Assembly (NCBI GenBank): GCA_019022495.1
Contig: JAFEKR010000002.1
Coordinates: forward strand, 5,890,001-5,954,000
Length of the DNA: 64,000 nucleotides
DNA from: Epichloe hybrida
Lineage: Eukaryota > Ascomycota > Sordariomycetes > Hypocreales > Clavicipitaceae
Direction: 5' to 3'
The notes under the pieces are model-generated. The model was not told where the DNA came from, made no database searches, and was given only the letters and a program-made list of their open reading frames with translations. Both the position numbers and the translations under genes were made by a program. The number at the start of each line of letters is the position of its first letter. Position 1 is the first letter of the stretch. Positions 24,471 to 36,514 of this stretch are shown here, one piece after another.

Positions 24471-25154
24471 TCAATCCCCTTGAATCAACACATTGGCGAG
24501 GTTATCAATCTTGACCTTCATTTTATCCATATCGGTAAGGGAAAAGAGGAAAGGTGTGGCGGTGTCAAGGACGTAGAAGTCGATTTGGCCAAGCTTCGTA
24601 GGCACATGGATGACGCCGCGTGTTATTGCTGATCCGGCACCGAAGCGAATAACTTCCGGGTCACAGGGTTCGATCGTCAATGATTTTTCTTTGGCTGTGA
24701 ACTTTGCCTTCTGGAGCTCTCTTTCTTCTTTCTCAAAGAAGTCATCGTCGCTGAGGCCTAGCGTGTCATCTGTTTGCATTCCTACGATTCCAAAGAGGTT
24801 CTCGTCATTCGGGGCTGTGATCAGCAAGCAGGGATCGTACGTTGAGGTCGTCATCTTGAGGTTATCCCTGTGGTGACGAAAGTACGTTGCCCACCAGTGG
24901 GTTCCGGCCTCTGCAATTCCGTAAAGAGGTTTGATCACCTCCATCACCGTGCCTTCCGGAAAGAGGTGTGCAATCTGCTTTGGGATTCTCACGATGATTA
25001 GCCTGTTCAGAGTTGTGTGCGATTGAACGTAGGCTTGTGTGATGTCTCGCATCCAAAGATAGATTCCTCTTCGCCTCAATGATGGGGCGAGGGCCACGAT
25101 GATCCGTTGGCTCGATCGCTGTATTGTCGGCGATTGGGTTACTTTCGTCACCAC
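24471..25154 (-). mobile_element. Rearranged Copia-type fragment: RT followed by a protease-like segment
   Basis: A continuous minus-strand frame of about 220 codons. Its first part resembles Copia reverse transcriptase (MRDITQAYVQS, VIKPLYGIAEAG, TYDPCLL, GMQTDDTL). From about codon 170 it turns into a segment resembling the retropepsin region of fungal Copia polyproteins (GSAITRGVIHVP, then DTATPFLFSLTDMDKM). In an intact element the protease precedes the reverse transcriptase, so the order is reversed and the piece is chimeric. Unlike the 1-5500 copies it has few stops and balanced base composition, so it was not visibly RIPed. The frame has no convincing ATG. Confidence 0.7.
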
Positions 25155-25288
25155 AGGGATAACCTCAAGATGACGACCTCAACGTACGATCCCTGCTTGC
25201 TGATCACAGCCCCGAATGACGAGAACCTCTTTGGAATCGTAGGAATGCAAACAGATGACACGCTAGGCCTCAGTGACGATGGCTTCTT
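24736..25288. repeat. 149-bp inverted repeat with a 255-bp spacer
   Basis: Positions 24736-24884 and 25140-25288 are reverse complements with only two visible mismatches. Both arms encode the same stretch of Copia reverse transcriptase around GMQTDDTL. The near-identity implies a recent duplication or gene conversion within the element. The arms could fold into a hairpin in RNA. Confidence 0.85.
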
Positions 25289-25637
25289 CTCAACATCATC
25301 GTCGTCGTCGTCTTGGGCCTGAGTGGCACGACCCCCACAAGCCACTGCCCCAAAGACCTTCCCTAATGTTCCTTACCCTCAAAGGGAACAATCACTGCAT
25401 CCTCCGCAAGAACCCTTGCGACGATCTCGATCATATCAGGAGTTTGACCCTCAACAGCTTGCCCTCCTTCCTCATTCCTTCCCTTCAGATGAACAAATCA
25501 CGAAGAAGATATCTGAGCTTACGAAGATGTACAAGGATGGCGACCGCTATAGTGGGAAGCTGTACGACTTCCTCTCGCCAAAACTCACCGTAAAACCTAA
25601 AACGTGCTTATTAGATCAATTAAGGGTCCGTCTCTAA
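25289..25637 (+). mobile_element. Copia gag-like fragment on the plus strand
   Basis: Immediately beyond the right arm of the inverted repeat the plus strand encodes FDPQQLALLPHSFPSDEQI and DGDRYSGKLYDFLSPKL. This resembles the helical N-terminal gag region of fungal Copia elements. The frame ends at a stop at 25637. Together with the minus-strand fragment it shows a scrambled element: pol pieces on one strand and gag on the other. Confidence 0.55.
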
Positions 25638-26279
25638 AATAGGACATGATCATGAGGGCAACGGCGCTTTTACTAACCCCCCCCAGAAAGATGTGACTCC
25701 TCTACGTGCCGACACGAGCGAAACTTAAACAACAGACTATACTTGTCCGGCCTCTTGGAGCCGAGTCTGATCGAACGAGCGCTGATGTAACAACCATATG
25801 CAGCTTTTCATTCAACGACTAAATTGAATTGTCGGGCGCCACAAACCTCACCATGAGATGGAGAGGTACCTGTCCAATGGGGAACGCGAGACCTCATGAT
25901 TGGGCACGAGAAAACTTGGAATGGAAAACGTGCTGCAGATCGGCTCGTTCTGCCTGCAATACCCGGGGAAACATGATAAGCTTATTCGAGGTAGCTGCGA
26001 TAACTCTTCGCTTCCACCAAAACCCAGATGACCAATAGCACAATCACCCTGGACGACAATTGTTAGTAGATGTCTACCATCGCGCCACTGAGCGAAATTG
26101 GAGGCCTACTGATTTATGACTTCAGTGGCTTATTGCCTTTCTCATATGACCCAACTTCGATAAGCTACTCAGAAGACTTCCACCGGGCATATTAGCATAG
26201 ACCACCATATCCCTAGTATCAACATCGCCAAGATAAGCAATTCTCTGTGAACTAACTGAACTAAAGCATCCATTCCCAC
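25638..26279. other. Gene-free spacer downstream of the Copia relic
   Basis: No ORF with recognisable content. A C-run at 25677-25684 is the only visible simple sequence. Confidence 0.35.
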
Positions 26280-26703
26280 ATTCCTTCGAAGCCAAAGAAT
26301 CTGCTGTCGTGCATTTCGCATCGGCGCTGTCTTTGATAATGTAGATGTCTGCCCTACCCAGTCTAGGTGGACAGCCTACGGCAGGTTTAACACCTCTTCT
26401 AAAGCGCTCGTTGCCGCTGTTAAAGGCAATAAGTGTGCCCTGCGCCGTGAGTTCTGGAAATCCGTCATGGAAGTCGATATCACACTCGGGGGGCAGAAAG
26501 GGGGGGGGTGGAACGATGGCAATGCCGGGCTTGTCTTCCGCGTCTCAAACCCGGGCGATGGCGCGGATGCCTACCGAGGCTACTACGCTGGACTTGATAG
26601 CAATGGGTCTCATCATTCTGGCAAGACAAAAGTTTCGGCAGTGGTATGGTTGGCGGACGGGCGTTTCAGAACGGGCCGACGTCTGATAATGTCAAAGTGG
26701 TGA
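26280..26703 (+). pseudogene. Fragment of a concanavalin-like (DUF1080-type) secreted domain
   Basis: One plus-strand frame stays open from about 26280 to the stop at 26703. It contains WTAYGRFNTSSKALVAAVKG and, further on, VDITLGG, NDGNAGLVFRVSNPG and YRGYYAGLDSNGS. These blocks resemble the beta-sandwich lectin-like domain attached to many fungal glycoside hydrolases. There is no signal peptide, no catalytic module and no start codon in context. A G-run at 26503-26510 sits inside the domain. It is most likely the stranded end of a degraded hydrolase gene. Confidence 0.45.
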
Positions 26704-27951
26704 GCCTGTAGCTACAAGGATGACCGCAACAGTTTCAATACCAAGAGTCAGGGAAAGGAGCTGTGTGACAGCTCCCCGCTTTCCCTTTATTGAAAGAGGG
26801 TTAGTCTATAGAGATGGGGAACATGCTTAATAATAATTACTTGAGCAAGAAAAGAAATCTTTGCAGCTAGTAGAGAAAAGAACGCAAATATGTTGCAAAA
26901 CATGGCACACGCTGGTCTTGGTGTTGAGAGACTTGGCAGCGATAATTAGCAGGCTCTGTAGATCCTAAATCCCTTCAATTAAATATAGTAGTATTATGAT
27001 GCCAATGGATGTTCAGAACTGCGCGACTGGTTAGTGTGCAGCCAGGGAAATATTCCGTCTACTCTGCTGGGAGCTGGTGGAGGTATTATGCAGATCAAGG
27101 CCCAAACACTTGTGTTGGCATCATGATCATGATGGTGAGTGAGTAATCCGTATTATTTAGCGTCTGCCTCGACTGGATTTGGCATTGCCGCCATCGGCCC
27201 CGACGACAAATGCTGGGAGGGGTACGGCTTGTGACTGGCCGGCCAGAGTGGTAGGGCGTGGCCATCACTCGTCGACCGCCGCCGTCGTTCTCAATAATGA
27301 CAATGACTTACTAACTTATTTAATAACTATCATGGCGTTTTGCGTTTTGCTCAAATGAGGTCCTGCGCTGCCTGTAATCCGTACGCTGCTAGACCAAGCT
27401 GACAAGACACCGTCTACACCACTGTAGTCAACAACCACCGCATCCTACCGCATCCGACCGCTCCCCCGCAACCCTCCATTCTCATCACCGCCATTTTCGA
27501 CGTCCAGCGCATCACCGTTGTCTAGATCCGAGTGCAGTGGTCCGCGGCGCTTGTCTGATGGCATAATTTGCCCGATATCGCGGCAATTGGGACATGCGCT
27601 GCCTTTGGCTTCTTAACCCCCCGGATCTGCATCCTCGTCACTCACCCCTCAGTTGGGACTCGGGAGGGAGTAGGGGGCCCTGGTAGGATCCTGCCCTGGT
27701 CCAGCCATCGTCTCTCGCGCTCTCTCTGCGGCTCCTATCGCTTCACCACCAACCTTCCCTAGTGTCGGCCTGTTCCCGCTTCCGCTGTTCCCTTATCCAT
27801 CAGTGACGACTTGTCGTTATTGTTCGCCTTTGGGTCCCTGCGCATGTTGCCGTGAACCGATTCTGTCAACCCGCCCGAGGGCCGTCGTCATCCTCTTTGG
27901 CCGCGCCCCGACATCCGACGACTCTTCCACCAAGTCATCACGACTCCCACC
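26704..27951. other. Intergenic region and presumed promoter of the Zn2Cys6 gene
   Basis: The 1.25 kb between the relic and the next start becomes pyrimidine-rich towards 27950, as is common in fungal promoters and leaders. Several short open frames lack features. No binding site can be assigned. Confidence 0.4.
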
Positions 27952-30900
27952 ATGGGGACGGAAATGTCTGAGGACGACGCCGTGGCGTTGTCCATCAGCC
28001 ACTGGCAGATTCCCGATGTTCCTTCGCCAACAGAAAGCTCCAAGTCAGACACTGAAATTGACGACAAGGCCTCATCGGACCCCAACGCGCCATCACAACC
28101 TACGCAGAAACGACGACGAGTTACCCGTGCCTGCGACGAATGCCGCCGTAAGAAGATCAAGTGCGATGGCAAACAGCCATGTACTCACTGCTCGGTCTAC
28201 AGTTATGGTACATCATTCTCTCTGCTTTGTTTCGTTTCGAGCCATTGGCGTCGAGGACAAACTAACTGGATTTCTGTTGGGCAGAATGCACATATGATAA
28301 GCCTTCCAACCGACGTCGAAATCCCGCACCGCAATACATTGAAGCACTGGAAAGTAGATTACAGCGCGCCGAAGCCCTCCTGCGAAAGTTCATGCCCGAC
28401 GTCGACCTAGCCGACCCAAATTTGGACCCTGCCATTCAACAAGAATTTCAGACCAGGGAGCAAGCTCGTACGAATGGATCCAAATTACGGGCTACCGTAC
28501 CAGCCGCGGCTGATCCGGGTGATGCCAAATTAATGACCATGATCGACTCCATCGGCCAGCTCGATCTTGATGACAGAGGCGGATGGGACTTTCATGGCAC
28601 ATCGTCAGGCGCCGTTTTCTTGAAGAGAATGAAGGAGCACTTTCGTGGTATGCTCGGGCCCGCGACCAAAGCACCTTTTCCACCACGATTAGAACGCACA
28701 TCTGGCCTCACAGCCCTCGATGCACAAACGCCGGGAGCGGGCGCATCACCGAACTCGTCCATGTCGCACTTTCTGGAGCTCCCCCCCAAGGATGTTGCGC
28801 GCAAACTTTGTTACTATTCTCTGAGCTGTGCCACTTGTCTTGTCCGCATAATTCATATTCCCACGTTTTATGAGCGGTTTGAGCAAGTATACAATCGACC
28901 TGTTGAGACCCTCAACCAAGAGGACACCCACTTCCTTGGCCTCATACATGCTGTGATTGCCTTGGGCTGCATGTACAGCAACTTGGGGGACTCAAATCCA
29001 GCCTCCGGAGGCTACAAGCTGGCAACTGAGGAAGGGTAAGTTTCAGATATTGAACGCCTGACTTGTTGGGAGTCTCTCACTAACTGCTCCCGTGCAGTCT
29101 CAAATACTATCGCGCCGCGAAATCTTTGTTGGCTGATCTCGCCGACTGCCGAGACATAGTTTCTCTTCAAGCTCTGTTGTTCATGACGCTCTTTCTGCAA
29201 GCCACCTCCAACCTCAGTGCCTGTTACTCATTCGTCGGCATCGCCTTGCGATCCGCATTGAGAATCGGACTTCATCGGCATCTGGAGCACGAGAAAATTG
29301 GCGTCATCGAACAAGAAGTCCGGAAGCGTGTGTTCTACGTGATTCGACAGATGGACATTTACGTTTCCACAATGCTAGGCTTCCCTTTGCTCCTCAACAT
29401 TGATGATATCGATCAACTATTTCCTACTGAAGTTGACGATGAATTCATCACCAATTCCGGAATCATCACCCCTCCTTTGGGCACGCCTTCCTTCTTCGAA
29501 GCCTTCAACGCCCATACTCGCCTCATGGAGGTTCTTGGTAGAATCGCCAAGTCTGTTTACCCTATGCACGTGCAAGGACAGCCGTCAGGCAAAGGCGACG
29601 CCGTCACCACCTCATGTCTGATCAGTTACGGCCGCATCAAAGAGATTGAAGCCGATCTCCAGACTTGGTATGAGAGGTTACCTGAAATGTGGCGGCCGAG
29701 TCCGGACGGGCCGATCGAAGTAATTCGGTAAGTGTGCCATCTTTTCTCACCACTTTGAAAAATGCCATGATGCCGTACTGACCCATTCACTCGCCCCTAA
29801 GCGTACGGCATCTGCTACGATTTGCCTACGCACATGTTCAACTCGTTCTGTACCGACCCTTTCTTCATTACATCTCTCCTCGGCATAGCCAAGGGACGAA
29901 GGTCGACGAACTATCGTACGCTTGCGCCGCTGCCGCAGTCAGCGTGTCACGTAACATTGTACATATTGGGCTGGAAATTCGGAAACAGCGAGTCCTGAGC
30001 GGACCTTACTGGTTCATGCTGTACACCGAGTTTTTCGCCGTGCTTTCGCTGGTCTTCTATGCCATCGAAAATCCAGACAAGCCAGGATCTCATGAAGTGC
30101 TGGCAGATGCACATGCTGGACGTCAAATGATAGCCGATCTGGCTGATAAGAGCCTTTCCGCCGACAGAGTGACGAAGGCGTTAAAGGTTGGTGAAAATTG
30201 CCACGTGGTTATGACGCCCCAAACCCTCGAGGGCCACACCGCTGACACTTGTACTGCAGATACTCTTTGATCAACTGCCTGAGAGGCTCGAACAGGCACG
30301 CATTTCGCGACCCACAGCCACCTCACGGAAGCGATCAGCGGCGGGATCAAAGCCAGGATCTATATCAAAGGCCCAAGCCAGTATGAACCAGGCGATGGCA
30401 GCACCCAGAGCCGAAGACTTGATGCGCAATTGCAATGGTAGCATACCGATCCCCTTTGGAACGCCCAATTCACGCGGCTCCGGGGACAGCAGCATGGGAC
30501 AGAGCTCGGCGGAACGAGGCTTTCACGAGGCAGCATTTTCTGGCAGCATGCATGATATCCTCCCGATGGATATGTCATCACGAGCAACCCCCGAATCGAC
30601 CAGCACTGGAAGCAGCACTCACCGACACATCTTTCCCACGCAGCTGCTCACTCATGTTGTACACAATCCTGTCAACAAGCTTGATTCGCTCATGTTTCCA
30701 TCCGAGGATCCATTTGCTTATCCCAACCAACCCATGATGGAACTAGGCTTCCAGCCCAAAGCAGACGCGCCCGGCATCCCCATGGCAGCACCAAATGCTT
30801 CGTTCTTCTTTACGGGATCATTTGAAGAGATGGGCGATCAGATTCTCGGGCGGCCACCATCGTACATCACACAGCAGCAACAGCAACATCATATGAGCAT

Positions 30901-31186
30901 GGCAGGGGCCATGTACGATCCACAAAGCTTGATGGCCCTCCAAAATGCCCAACGACAGAACTCACAGATGCAGCAACAGGTTATGCATCAACAGCAGCAG
31001 CAGCCGCCGCCGCAACAGCCGCCGCAACAGCCGCAACAAAGTGGAGGGTTCTTCTCAAGCTTTCGACGTGCGCGGGCAGACCGTCAACAGGAGAGGCAAA
31101 TCGAACAGATGTTCACACAACAAGGCATGCAAGCGGACTGGGGAAGCTTTTTCGGCTCAGGGAGAGGAGGCTTCCAAGGAATGTAA
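27952..31186 (+). CDS. Zn2Cys6 transcription factor with fungal-specific TF domain
   Basis: Five exons (27952-28207, 28285-29035, 29098-29727, 29802-30186, 30260-31186) give 982 residues, and every phase closes. The zinc cluster [19 protein letters not shown], followed by [13 protein letters not shown], has all six cysteines. Intron 1 falls inside it, before the last cysteine. A basic linker and short coiled coil follow ([19 protein letters not shown]). Residues about 240-560 form the fungal-specific transcription factor domain, with a regulator-like [13 protein letters not shown] segment. The C-terminus is low-complexity with a Gln/Pro tract (codons near 30990-31040) and ends [15 protein letters not shown]. 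It should be a nuclear DNA-binding regulator. The zinc cluster recalls the FarA/CTF1 and CLR-1 types, but I cannot name the orthologue or the target pathway. Confidence 0.9.
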
Positions 31187-32052
31187 GCGAAGAGGACGAC
31201 CTTTACTATATGATACCCATTTTTTTCCTTTTGAAATCACGGTGCAGGGCTAAGGAGCGAATGAGAGCCCCCATTTTGGCGGGCATCTATCTGTACGGGA
31301 CTTTTTTGATTTGATATGACTTTTCTTTTGTATAGCCATAGGCATGGCGTCACGAAATTTCAACCTTGTATTTCTTTGAGTTGTGTTTCTCTTCTCATGC
31401 TGGCCTGCCATTCCTTGGCTGGCCTTCACTGGCGCAGAGGAGCCCCTGGATATGACAGAGACAGAGTGGCAGAAGTGTTTTGGCATGGGGATGGAGAGCT
31501 GGCAGCATATCGGCGCAAGGTCATTGGTCATTTCGGATGGAGCTCGAAGGCCACATATATTACTTTGGCATGGGAGTTTTTTTTGTAGAAGTACAATGGT
31601 GGGTATTTACGAGCTTATTACGGAGTACATGGACACTATTTCTCGGATTTATACAGCTCAAGGCATGCACGCGAGAAATATTTATGCTGGTACTTGTCAT
31701 CCTAGGTACACCCACTCACTCACTGTACATGGTGAATAAAAGGCACGCGTTTTTGTCGGCATTCGTTGCAGATGTTTTGTATCGGTGCACGGTGAGCAAC
31801 GGACGGCGGCGGACGGCGGCGGACTTGACTGTGTGGATTATGGCGGGGCGTTTGCAGCACCACCCAATGAGCAATTGTCATGTGCTCCCCTCCCACTCCC
31901 CTCCCCCCTCCCACTCGTATTACTTACTCCGTACATGCATAGATCGGGTACATCTCAAATACTCAACGGAGAAGTCTCGAGGGTCTCGTGGTGGTTTCGC
32001 CAGTGACACCGGGCAGACTCAGCAGAGTCGACAAGTCGAGACATTCGACGAG
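31187..32052. other. Intergenic region between the Zn2Cys6 gene and the M24 peptidase gene
   Basis: About 0.87 kb. It holds two words of the TACGGAGTA type (31619-31627 and its reverse complement at 31925-31933) and a C-rich tract at 31887-31912. An open frame running into the peptidase start from 31480 has no coding character. Confidence 0.45.
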
Positions 32053-34013
32053 ATGGACTACGACTTGATTCTGGAGAAAGAATTCGACGCCCTGTGAGTT
32101 GAGTGATCGTGCTATATAGCTAAGTTCCCAGGCTATTCTGCTTCCGACCTCATCGATTCTCTCTCTAATCATCTAATTAATTTATGCATTGCGACACAGC
32201 TGCGTGGACGCTTCTTCTTCCAAGACCAAATATCCTGGTTCGTGCCTCGCGGCCCCTCCCTCCCCACGCACACACGCACGCATGCACGCACGCACTCACA
32301 CATCGGAAGGCCAGAAGGAAGAAAGAGCTAACCCCGATATCACCAGCTAAGCAACATGCTCGTCGAGTCATCAAGGAACTGGATGTCAAGGAAGGTCTGA
32401 TTTATCTCCCCGGTCAAACGGAGCGCTTGCTGGAGGACTCGGATCAAGCGAGGGTTTTCAGACAGCGACGATAGTAAAGTCTCTCTCACCACCACCCCCT
32501 GGGTTCACAACACAGTGTTTGTCCCATCACACTAACTTTTTTCAATACATCTTGGGCAATGCAGCTTCTTCTATCTCTCTGGCGCCAACTTTGAAGGCTG
32601 CGCCGTCACGTATGAGATTGGCCATGACAAACTCACCCTCTGGATTCCTTACCTTGAGCCCCGTCAGGTTCTGTGGTTCGGATCCAGGCCCAGCGCGGCC
32701 GAGTGCCAGCGTCGCTACGACGTCGACGAAGTGAGATACACGACGCAGCTGGGCGAGTTTCTTCGCAGCTACGCCGCGGACCCTTCTTCCTCGCCCACGG
32801 TGTACATCCTGCATCCGAGCCAAGCGCCCGACCTGGGGGCCAGCAGCTCATCCCAAACCACCAAGCTGCGTCTTGATCATGCAGGTCTGCAGCCGGCCAT
32901 GGACCGCGCCCGTGTCGTCAAGACAGGGTACGAGGTCGCCATGATCCGTCGCGCCAACGACATCTCCAGCGCGGCTCATCGCCGCGTCGCCGAGAGAATC
33001 ACTCGGCTCTCCAACGAGCGCGAAATCGAGGCCATTGTCCATGCCGTGTGCATCGCAAACGGCGCTCGGTCCCAGGCGTATCCCGTCATCGCGGGGTCCG
33101 GAGCGAATGCCTCTATGCTCCATTACGGCGACAACAACGCCCCTCTCAAGAACAAGCAGTGCGTTGTTCTGGATGCCGGGTGCGAATGGAACTGCTACGC
33201 CAGCGACATCACTCGCACGCTGCCCATTTCAGGCTCCTTCTCCCCCAAGGCCGCCGCCATCCACGCCATCGTGCAGCACATGCAAGACGAATGTATTCGT
33301 CAAGTTCGCCCGGGCAGGCCATGGCGCCATGTCTATCTTCTCGCCGTGGAAATCGCCATGGACGGCCTCCTCAAGCTGGGCATCCTCAAGGGACCCCGTC
33401 AAGAGGTAGCCCGTGCTGGAACCGTCGCCGCCTTCTTCCCCCACGGCCTGGGACACCACGTTGGCTTGGATGTCCACGATGTAGCTGGCTCGTTGCCCCT
33501 AGCCGCCGCTGCCGCTGCCGCTGCCACTCGCGGCCTCCAGTTCGACCATGGGAAGAGAGCCTTGGTCACGCCCGACATGCTGGCGCACATCCTGCGCGTC
33601 AGCAACGGCAAAGAGCCTGAAACTGCCCAGGAGAGCAAAAGGCAGCATCTTTTGCCGAACATGGTTGTCACGGTAGAACCCGGAATGTGAGTATTTCTCC
33701 CCTTCTCCTTCCTTGACTGTGTATATGGAAGATACACCACCACATTCTGACCTGGAATATCGTGCTAATGTGTTTGTTCAACAGCTACTTTTGTCGAGAG
33801 TATCTAGAGGGCTACTTCCGCCACGACCCAATCCAGTCTCCCTTCATAGATTGGGACGTCCTAGAAGGGTACTACGACGTCGGAGGCGTCCGTATCGAGG
33901 ACTGCATTCTCGTCACGCAGGATGGGTTCGAGAACTTGACCGTTGCGCCAAAGGGAGATGAATTGCTTGATGTGATTAATGGGCGTGGGAGACATGTGGA
34001 TGCTATTATTTGA
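32053..34013 (+). CDS. Xaa-Pro aminopeptidase/prolidase, M24B family
   Basis: Five exons (32053-32093, 32200-32237, 32347-32473, 32565-33686, 33785-34013) encode 518 residues. The N-terminal domain starts [14 protein letters not shown] and has [12 protein letters not shown] and [17 protein letters not shown], matching fungal PepP-type proteins. The pita-bread catalytic domain has the five metal ligands: two Asp in [17 protein letters not shown], His in [15 protein letters not shown], and Glu in VVTVEPGIYF and in GGVRIEDC. It would remove N-terminal residues ahead of proline using two divalent metals, probably Mn. There is no signal peptide, so a cytosolic role is likely. An alanine run (about 33504-33530) is inserted after VAGSLPL. 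The 38-nt second exon is unusually short. Confidence 0.92.
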
Positions 34014-34436
34014 GGGGTGTTGATCTTGGAAATGGGGAAAAAAAAAGAAAGAAAAAAACTTCTTTTCATCGCTCCCGCTGATATTAACTTGCGCGGCAAA
34101 GACCACTTGAGGATTTTGATTTAACAAAGGAAATTAAACAATGAATTGGAACAGCTAAAGGTTCGAGTCGTCCATTTTTTTTTTCATTCAAAAATAGCAT
34201 TACTTCGTACACATGTGATGCAACAAACAACTGCCTTTGCCTACATTGCTAAAATTCGCGAGAAACATTGTCTCTTAACCCACCTCTTTTTTTTCCCCCA
34301 AGTCCAGTATCCAAAAGTGGCCTGTTCATCAGGTCGGATTACGCCGTCCCGGTACGTCGGCTCATTCTATACTACTCCATTGAATCAAAAGACCAAGTTG
34401 AATGCACATCGTTCACTGTGAATACCCTTTCCCTTT
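34014..34436. terminator. Convergent 3' region of peptidase and lectin genes
   Basis: The flanking genes converge, so this 423-bp stretch holds both 3' ends. A- and T-runs occur at 34036-34057 and 34176-34184. No gene is seen. Confidence 0.4.
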
Positions 34437-35800
34437 TTACAAGTACTTCTTGGGACTGCTCGCTCGACTTCGCGTATACACAACATAGCCAGCGAGTAGA
34501 ACAATCTGCGTGCCCACAAAGAAGAACATGAGCTTTCCGTGACCAGGCATGCTATCGGACATGGCCTGGGCTAAGGAGCCATGGTGATTGCGCAGTTTCG
34601 CTTCGAGAGATTCTCCATGGGTCGTCATCTTCTGTCGCATGTCCTGATGCATGCTGTGAATCTCGACTTGTAGTTCCCTTATCTTGGTTTGCAGGTCGCC
34701 GATTTGACGCAGCGCGGCCAGCTCATGGCGCAGAGAGTCTACAGCATGCTTCATCTCCTCGTTTCGCCTCTCGTCCATCTGGTGATGCTTGGAGACTGCG
34801 TCATACACGGCAGAGATTTGGTGAGAGGCAGACTGTAAACGATTGTGGACATCTTGAAACTGCTCCTTGGTCGTTTGGAAGATGTCTGCCGGTTGATCTG
34901 GGATGGGTTGGGTGAAGTCGTTGGTATTTCCACTGTGCTGCTGCTGCCCATGGTTGTGACCATCGGGCTGATGTTGTCGAGACGTGTATTCCTGTCCCTG
35001 GTTCTGCTCACCCGATATGGTTGAGTCTGACATGACCACGAATTTGAAGATTTCGAATGAATCGGGATTGTCCGGAGTGGCAGCGGTGATACCGAAGTGG
35101 TAACCAGCGGGCAGAGAAACCTTGTCTGTTTCAAAACAGAGCTTTCCATCGATTTCGACGCGGAAGTTGGAGATCGTTTGGCGCAACTTGATCTGCGAAG
35201 GTCGACCCAGGTTACGATAATAGTAGTTGCATTGCCCAAAGGCCAGCTTGTCCACGCTGGGCTGCGAAACATGGTCGACGTTGCCGTCATTAAGGAAACC
35301 ACGGATCATGCCACCAGATCCTCCGTGTGAATCTACCACCAGCACAAGACCATCGAATTTACCAGCAGTGTAAACGCTGTTGGTGCCAACTTCCTCCTTG
35401 CCCCGTCTCGCGTACCATATGTTCAAGTTGCCACCAGCACGGTCAGGTCCGCTGGCCCGGAAATCGACGTCTGCCACCCATGTCGATCGTGTGAGGGGGG
35501 AATCCGCCCAAATTGAGGATCTCTGGTTTCCTGGAGCCATGGGTGTCAAGATGATCTTGTTCGATAGGATTTCAGGATGTTGCGGTTGGCCAGAAATACT
35601 AAAGTGTGGGATTCGTCCATCGGCGGCACTCAGGCTATTACATGAAGCAGTTCGTCAGTCGGTTGCGTTTATCCTCGTATGATTACGAAAACCTACCGTC
35701 CCGAGTGTCCAAAGCTTTGCTCATTGATGAGGATTTGCGCTTGAGATAAAGTAGCAGCCAAAAGAGTAGCAGAAGCCACTGAGTTGCTGAAGAATCGCAT
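34437..35800 (-). CDS. ERGIC-53/Emp47-like L-type lectin
   Basis: Two exons (35697-35800 and 34437-35634) give 433 residues. A signal peptide (MRFFSNSVASATLLAATLSQ) is followed by the legume-type lectin domain (residues about 25-230), with NLNIWYARRG, FDGLVLVVDSHGGSGGMIRG and YYYRNLGRPSQIKL. A coiled-coil stalk covers about 280-380. The single C-terminal membrane helix (LMFFFVGTQIVLLAGYVVY) ends in a short tail, KKYL, a perfect KKXX COPI-retrieval signal. The protein should cycle between ER and Golgi as a cargo receptor for N-glycosylated proteins. The ATG at 35800 is preferred over upstream frame because it starts the signal peptide. It shares its upstream region with ALG8. Confidence 0.93.
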
Positions 35801-36514
35801 GTTGGTGTCTTTTGTTTGGCGTTGCTCAAGAAGAGGCAATTTTCGACTGTTGATGCACAAACGAAGAGAGAAATCAGAGAAATCCGCCGCAAACAACGAA
35901 TCGCAGTAATCGCCCAGTCCAGCTGGTTATGCTGCCAAGAACAGTTTGCACAGATGATGCGCGACTTGAGCTAGCGATGGGAAGCTTCTTTTTTTTTTCT
36001 TGTGTTCCCTTGCACATAACCAATCGGTGGGAACAAAGGAAACTGAGAGCCAAGACGGCATCGACGAAGGTGTGGACAGCTGGCACACGCCCCTGGCTTC
36101 TGTTATTATCTGTTGCAGCTTTCCAGGATGACACACGGAGACGGCCACCCTGGCGCCTGGCGCTAGCTCACGGTCGACGAATCCCATGCAGGCATGCAGG
36201 CACCTTCCCGTCGAGCTTCTTTCCCCAATTTTCTCCCCAGGGTTGGTGGGGCTCCTAATTCTTCGGGTTGCAGTGTGTGGTGTGGTGGGTGTGGTGGCCT
36301 TTCAACTTCACTCCCTGATCGCGACTCTTTCTGCCAAGATCATAATACATCATCCTTCGGCCACCATTGTCGACACGCCAAACCCTCAGAGTCCGCTGAG
36401 GTTGTGGGCTCACATGTTGTCCCAGCTGATCTACGTACATCTGCCATGAAGTGTCTTTAGGACCAACATCCACCCGCTGTTCCACCTCCCTTTCGACCAG
36501 CCTACCCTCGCGCA
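35801..36514. promoter_or_regulatory. Bidirectional promoter region between the lectin gene and ALG8
   Basis: The two genes diverge from this 714-bp stretch. A poly-T tract lies at 35989-35999 and a GTGTGGTG-type repeat near 36273-36297. Coordinated expression of these two N-glycoprotein pathway genes is plausible but not shown. Confidence 0.5.

Noticed and set aside
27952..31186. Naming the Zn2Cys6 factor FarA, CTF1 or CLR-1
   Set aside because: The zinc cluster is similar to several families, and my recall of full sequences is not sufficient to separate them.
31480..32097. 205-codon frame running into the M24B start
   Set aside because: It lacks conserved content, and the peptidase family starts at [11 protein letters not shown] (32053).
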